DNA of 64,000 bases from Alicyclobacillus fastidiosus. GTDB lineage: Bacteria > Bacillota > Bacilli > Alicyclobacillales > Alicyclobacillaceae. Numbering within the stretch: position 1 is the first letter of the stretch; each line of letters opens with the position of its first letter. Below, piece by piece: positions 62,831 to 64,000 of this stretch. The notes under the pieces were generated by a model. That model was not told the origin of the DNA. It saw nothing but the letters and a program-made list of their open reading frames with translations, and searched no databases. The stretch spans positions 2,790,001 to 2,854,000 of the forward strand of contig NZ_CP104067.1 in assembly GCF_026651875.1 (NCBI RefSeq). The letters are read 5' to 3'. Both the position numbers and the translations under genes were made by a program.

Positions 62831-62901
62831 GCCCTGCTCATTTTAATCTAACACATGTACACAAATTTTTTAATCGGTAATCTTGACAAGCTATTAGCTG
62901 G

Positions 62902-62981
62902 ATTAACTGAAGAACTACTCGACCGATGGATTGCATGACTATACGGTCCGAAGCAGCAACCCTTGTGTCGCTCTCGGGCAG
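62902..62981 (+). repeat. Structured intergenic repeat, copy i, right piece
   Basis: The piece contains ATTAACTGAAGAA, the stem GACCG (62921-62925)/CGGTC (62944-62948) around the core TGCATGACTATACGG, and the end TGTCGCTCTCGGGCAG at 62981. Joined to 61315-61326 it gives a full repeat of about 90 bases. It precedes a small membrane protein gene. Confidence 0.8.
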
Positions 62982-63034
62982 TAATGCGACAGAAATCCTT
63001 TTTACACCAAACACATACTGGGTGAGGTTGATGT

Positions 63035-63507
63035 ATGAAAAGACGACGATGGTTCATCTATATCGTGGTTGGAGTTCTATTTGGAGTCTTTGACTTTTAT
63101 TTACCGATTTTCATTCCACGTTGGTCTACTAACTCCATTTTATTGGATCAGTTAGCCGCAATCTCAACTTTTATTATTTGGCTTGTTCCGAGTGTACCGA
63201 TTATTCTTTACGAAGCCAGAGTCTCTCGGTCTAGGTTGTTACCGGCCGTAGCAAGTACCTAACGTGGTGTATCTCTGTCATTGTTTATTACCTAACCAAT
63301 ATCGTCCAATTGGCTATTGGGAGTTCAGCACAACCATATCTACGTATCTCCAATCATAAGGCTCCAGTCTTTTGGAGTAACTGGGGCAATCTATTAGTGA
63401 CTTACATATTATGGCATATACTTGAATGGTCTGTTGTTGCCGTGGTTGGTGGTTTTATCATCGGATTTTTGATTAGCTTTTTTTATTTTCTCTTCTCGCG
63501 AAATTAG
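63035..63507 (+). pseudogene. Small membrane protein with one frameshift
   Basis: The first frame (63035-63262) reads MKRRRWFIYIVVGVLFGVFD and continues to a stop after LLPAVAST. The next frame continues with CISVIVYYLTNIVQLAIG, LLVTYILWHILEWSVVAVVG and ends GFLISFFYFLFSRN at 63507. Joined they make a protein of about 155 residues with four or five membrane helices. GAGG lies before the ATG. It lies between repeats i and j. The family is not recognised. Confidence 0.65.
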
Positions 63508-63590
63508 GCAATCTTTCAGCAATGTCAGTGTATCCGCACTGCATGAAGATGTAACGGCACCTATCATGTGCTTACTGAATTTTGGGGCAG
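63501..63590 (+). repeat. 90-bp structured intergenic repeat, copy j
   Basis: The core TGCATGAAGATG starts at 63540, preceded by the hairpin CAGTG-TATCCG-CACTG. The copy ends CTGAATTTTGGGGCAG at 63590, 51 bases from the core start. The 5' block is diverged and overlaps the end of the membrane protein gene. Confidence 0.65.
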
Positions 63591-63631
63591 TTATGTGCAA
63601 TTTAGTAGTGAAAATCTCAGGGGGAAGATGA

Positions 63632-64000
63632 ATGAACTTGATTAGCCGAGTTCCCAAGCAATTGGGTGACTTAATTGATGGATATAGAGTACAGGAGAAC
63701 AGCATTGGTCATTCAAATTGTACGGTTTTTCACTTAACCAACCCTTCTAAACGGGGATTGTATTTGAAAGTACAGTCTATTAACCACGGCGACCTACTCC
63801 CTGAAAAGGAGCGGTTAGAATGGCTTCAGGGAAAGTTGCCTGTGCCAGTACTGATTTACTTTGATTCGGATAACGAGAACCAGTTTATGCTCATATCCGA
63901 GATTAGAGGTGTACCATCATTCGATTTATCCTTAAAGGCTGACATGTCTAATCTTATGAAACAACTGGCAACAGGATTGAAAGAAATTCATTCGTTACCC
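63632..64000 (+). CDS. Aminoglycoside phosphotransferase-like kinase, cut by window end
   Basis: The first 123 residues are present. They show the N-lobe of an APH(3')-like kinase: a glycine-poor loop VQENSIGHSNCTVFHL, the ATP-binding lysine in LYLKVQ, a glutamate-containing KERLEWLQGKLPVPVLIY, and the hinge MLISEIRGVPS, then a helix ending in the LATGLKEIHSLP segment that precedes the catalytic loop. The catalytic residues lie beyond the window. GGGGAAG precedes the ATG. It follows repeat j as another cassette-like single gene. Confidence 0.8.
   Translation, partial: MNLISRVPKQLGDLIDGYRVQENSIGHSNCTVFHLTNPSKRGLYLKVQSINHGDLLPEKERLEWLQGKLPVPVLIYFDSDNENQFMLISEIRGVPSFDLSLKADMSNLMKQLATGLKEIHSLP

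Larger units (their letters stand above)
61327..62901 (+). mobile_element. IS110-type insertion sequence inside a repeat copy
   Basis: The element is about 1575 bp, deduced by comparing the split repeat i with the intact repeat h: GGTGCATT on the left, ATTAACTG on the right, with ATT shared. It has a 240-base non-coding left end and a single DEDD transposase gene. There are no inverted repeat ends, as expected for the IS110 group. Confidence 0.85.

Noticed and set aside
31020..63590. The repeats as classical integron attC sites
   Set aside because: The RYYYAAC and GTTRRRY core sites expected at the ends of attC were not found in either orientation, and no integron integrase is in the window. 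The similarity is in arrangement and cargo only.
31020..63590. The repeats as riboswitches or T-box leaders
   Set aside because: No T-box motif or known riboswitch core was seen, the following genes have unrelated functions, copy h is followed by a gene on the opposite strand, and copy k has no clear gene behind it.
31020..63590. The repeats as a CRISPR array
   Set aside because: Copies are about 90 bp, imperfect and hundreds to thousands of bases apart with whole genes between; no cas gene is present.
1..64000. tRNA or rRNA genes
   Set aside because: No cloverleaf-like sequence with TTCRA-type T-loop and CCA end, and no rRNA conserved segments, were noticed on either strand; a tRNAscan-type search was not possible.

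Overview
The window looks like a chromosomal segment of an endospore-forming, Gram-positive bacterium. The evidence is strong AGGAGG-type ribosome binding sites, a CotF-type spore coat protein, a relic of an alpha/beta small acid-soluble spore protein, and a diacylglycerol kinase/glycolipid glycosyltransferase cluster. The overall flavour is Alicyclobacillus-like (Alicyclobacillaceae), but that is inference: no 16S rRNA or other taxonomic marker is present. No tRNA, rRNA or CRISPR array was seen.

Region 1 (1-21930) is a nearly intact catabolic island for a 6-deoxy-aldose or related sugar acid. It holds an MFS sugar-acid transporter, two enolase-superfamily dehydratases, an IclR and a GntR/FadR regulator, two short-chain dehydrogenases, a fumarylacetoacetase-fold hydrolase, a complete ribose-type ABC importer, an aldonolactonase-like amidohydrolase, a Gfo/Idh/MocA oxidoreductase and an L-rhamnose mutarotase. 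Together these fit the non-phosphorylative diketo-hydrolase route (sugar, lactone, aldonate, 2-keto-3-deoxy, 2,4-diketo, pyruvate plus a C3 acid). Unusually, a CoA module is interleaved: an acyl-CoA ligase, a CaiB-type CoA transferase, two MaoC hydratases and a solute-binding-protein homologue with no signal peptide. Palindromes of the form GGT-N3-ACC sit at the start points of two good sigma-A promoters and define a probable regulon. An altronate dehydratase-like gene in the island has decayed.

Region 2 (21931-30860) is a scrap-yard. It contains a UvrD/AddA-type helicase relic split by an IS21 element (8-bp target duplication), a group II intron reverse-transcriptase relic, and a PD-(D/E)XK restriction-endonuclease-like gene cleanly split by an IS4-type element (9-bp duplication). 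Two uncharacterised genes and a small antisense gene follow.

Regions 3 and 5 (about 31000-38350 and 53800-64000) contain the most interesting feature: about ten copies of a ~90-bp structured intergenic repeat. The copies share an AACGGG-type start, a TGYATGA hairpin core and a TGTCGCTCTCGGGCAG-type end placed 50-51 bp after the core. They lie between small, unrelated, resistance-like single genes (acetyltransferases, nucleotidyltransferase, aminoglycoside-phosphotransferase-like kinase, LysE exporter, histidine phosphatase, zinc ribbon, deaminase). The layout resembles an integron cassette array, but the sites lack canonical integron core sequences and no integrase is in the window. One repeat is split by an IS110 element, and an IS1111-type element abuts the start of another.

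Region 4 (38400-49700) is ordinary chromosome: a small lipoprotein, the spore protein relic, a YkoP-like protein, a class II aldolase-like protein, a short-chain dehydrogenase, an acyltransferase, diacylglycerol kinase, a GT4 glycosyltransferase, an MGDG-synthase-type glycosyltransferase split by an IS1182-type element, and CotF. Two 1621-bp IS1182-type copies encode identical transposases, and three copies of another DDE element with AATAGCC ends are present, so transposition has been recent and heavy.
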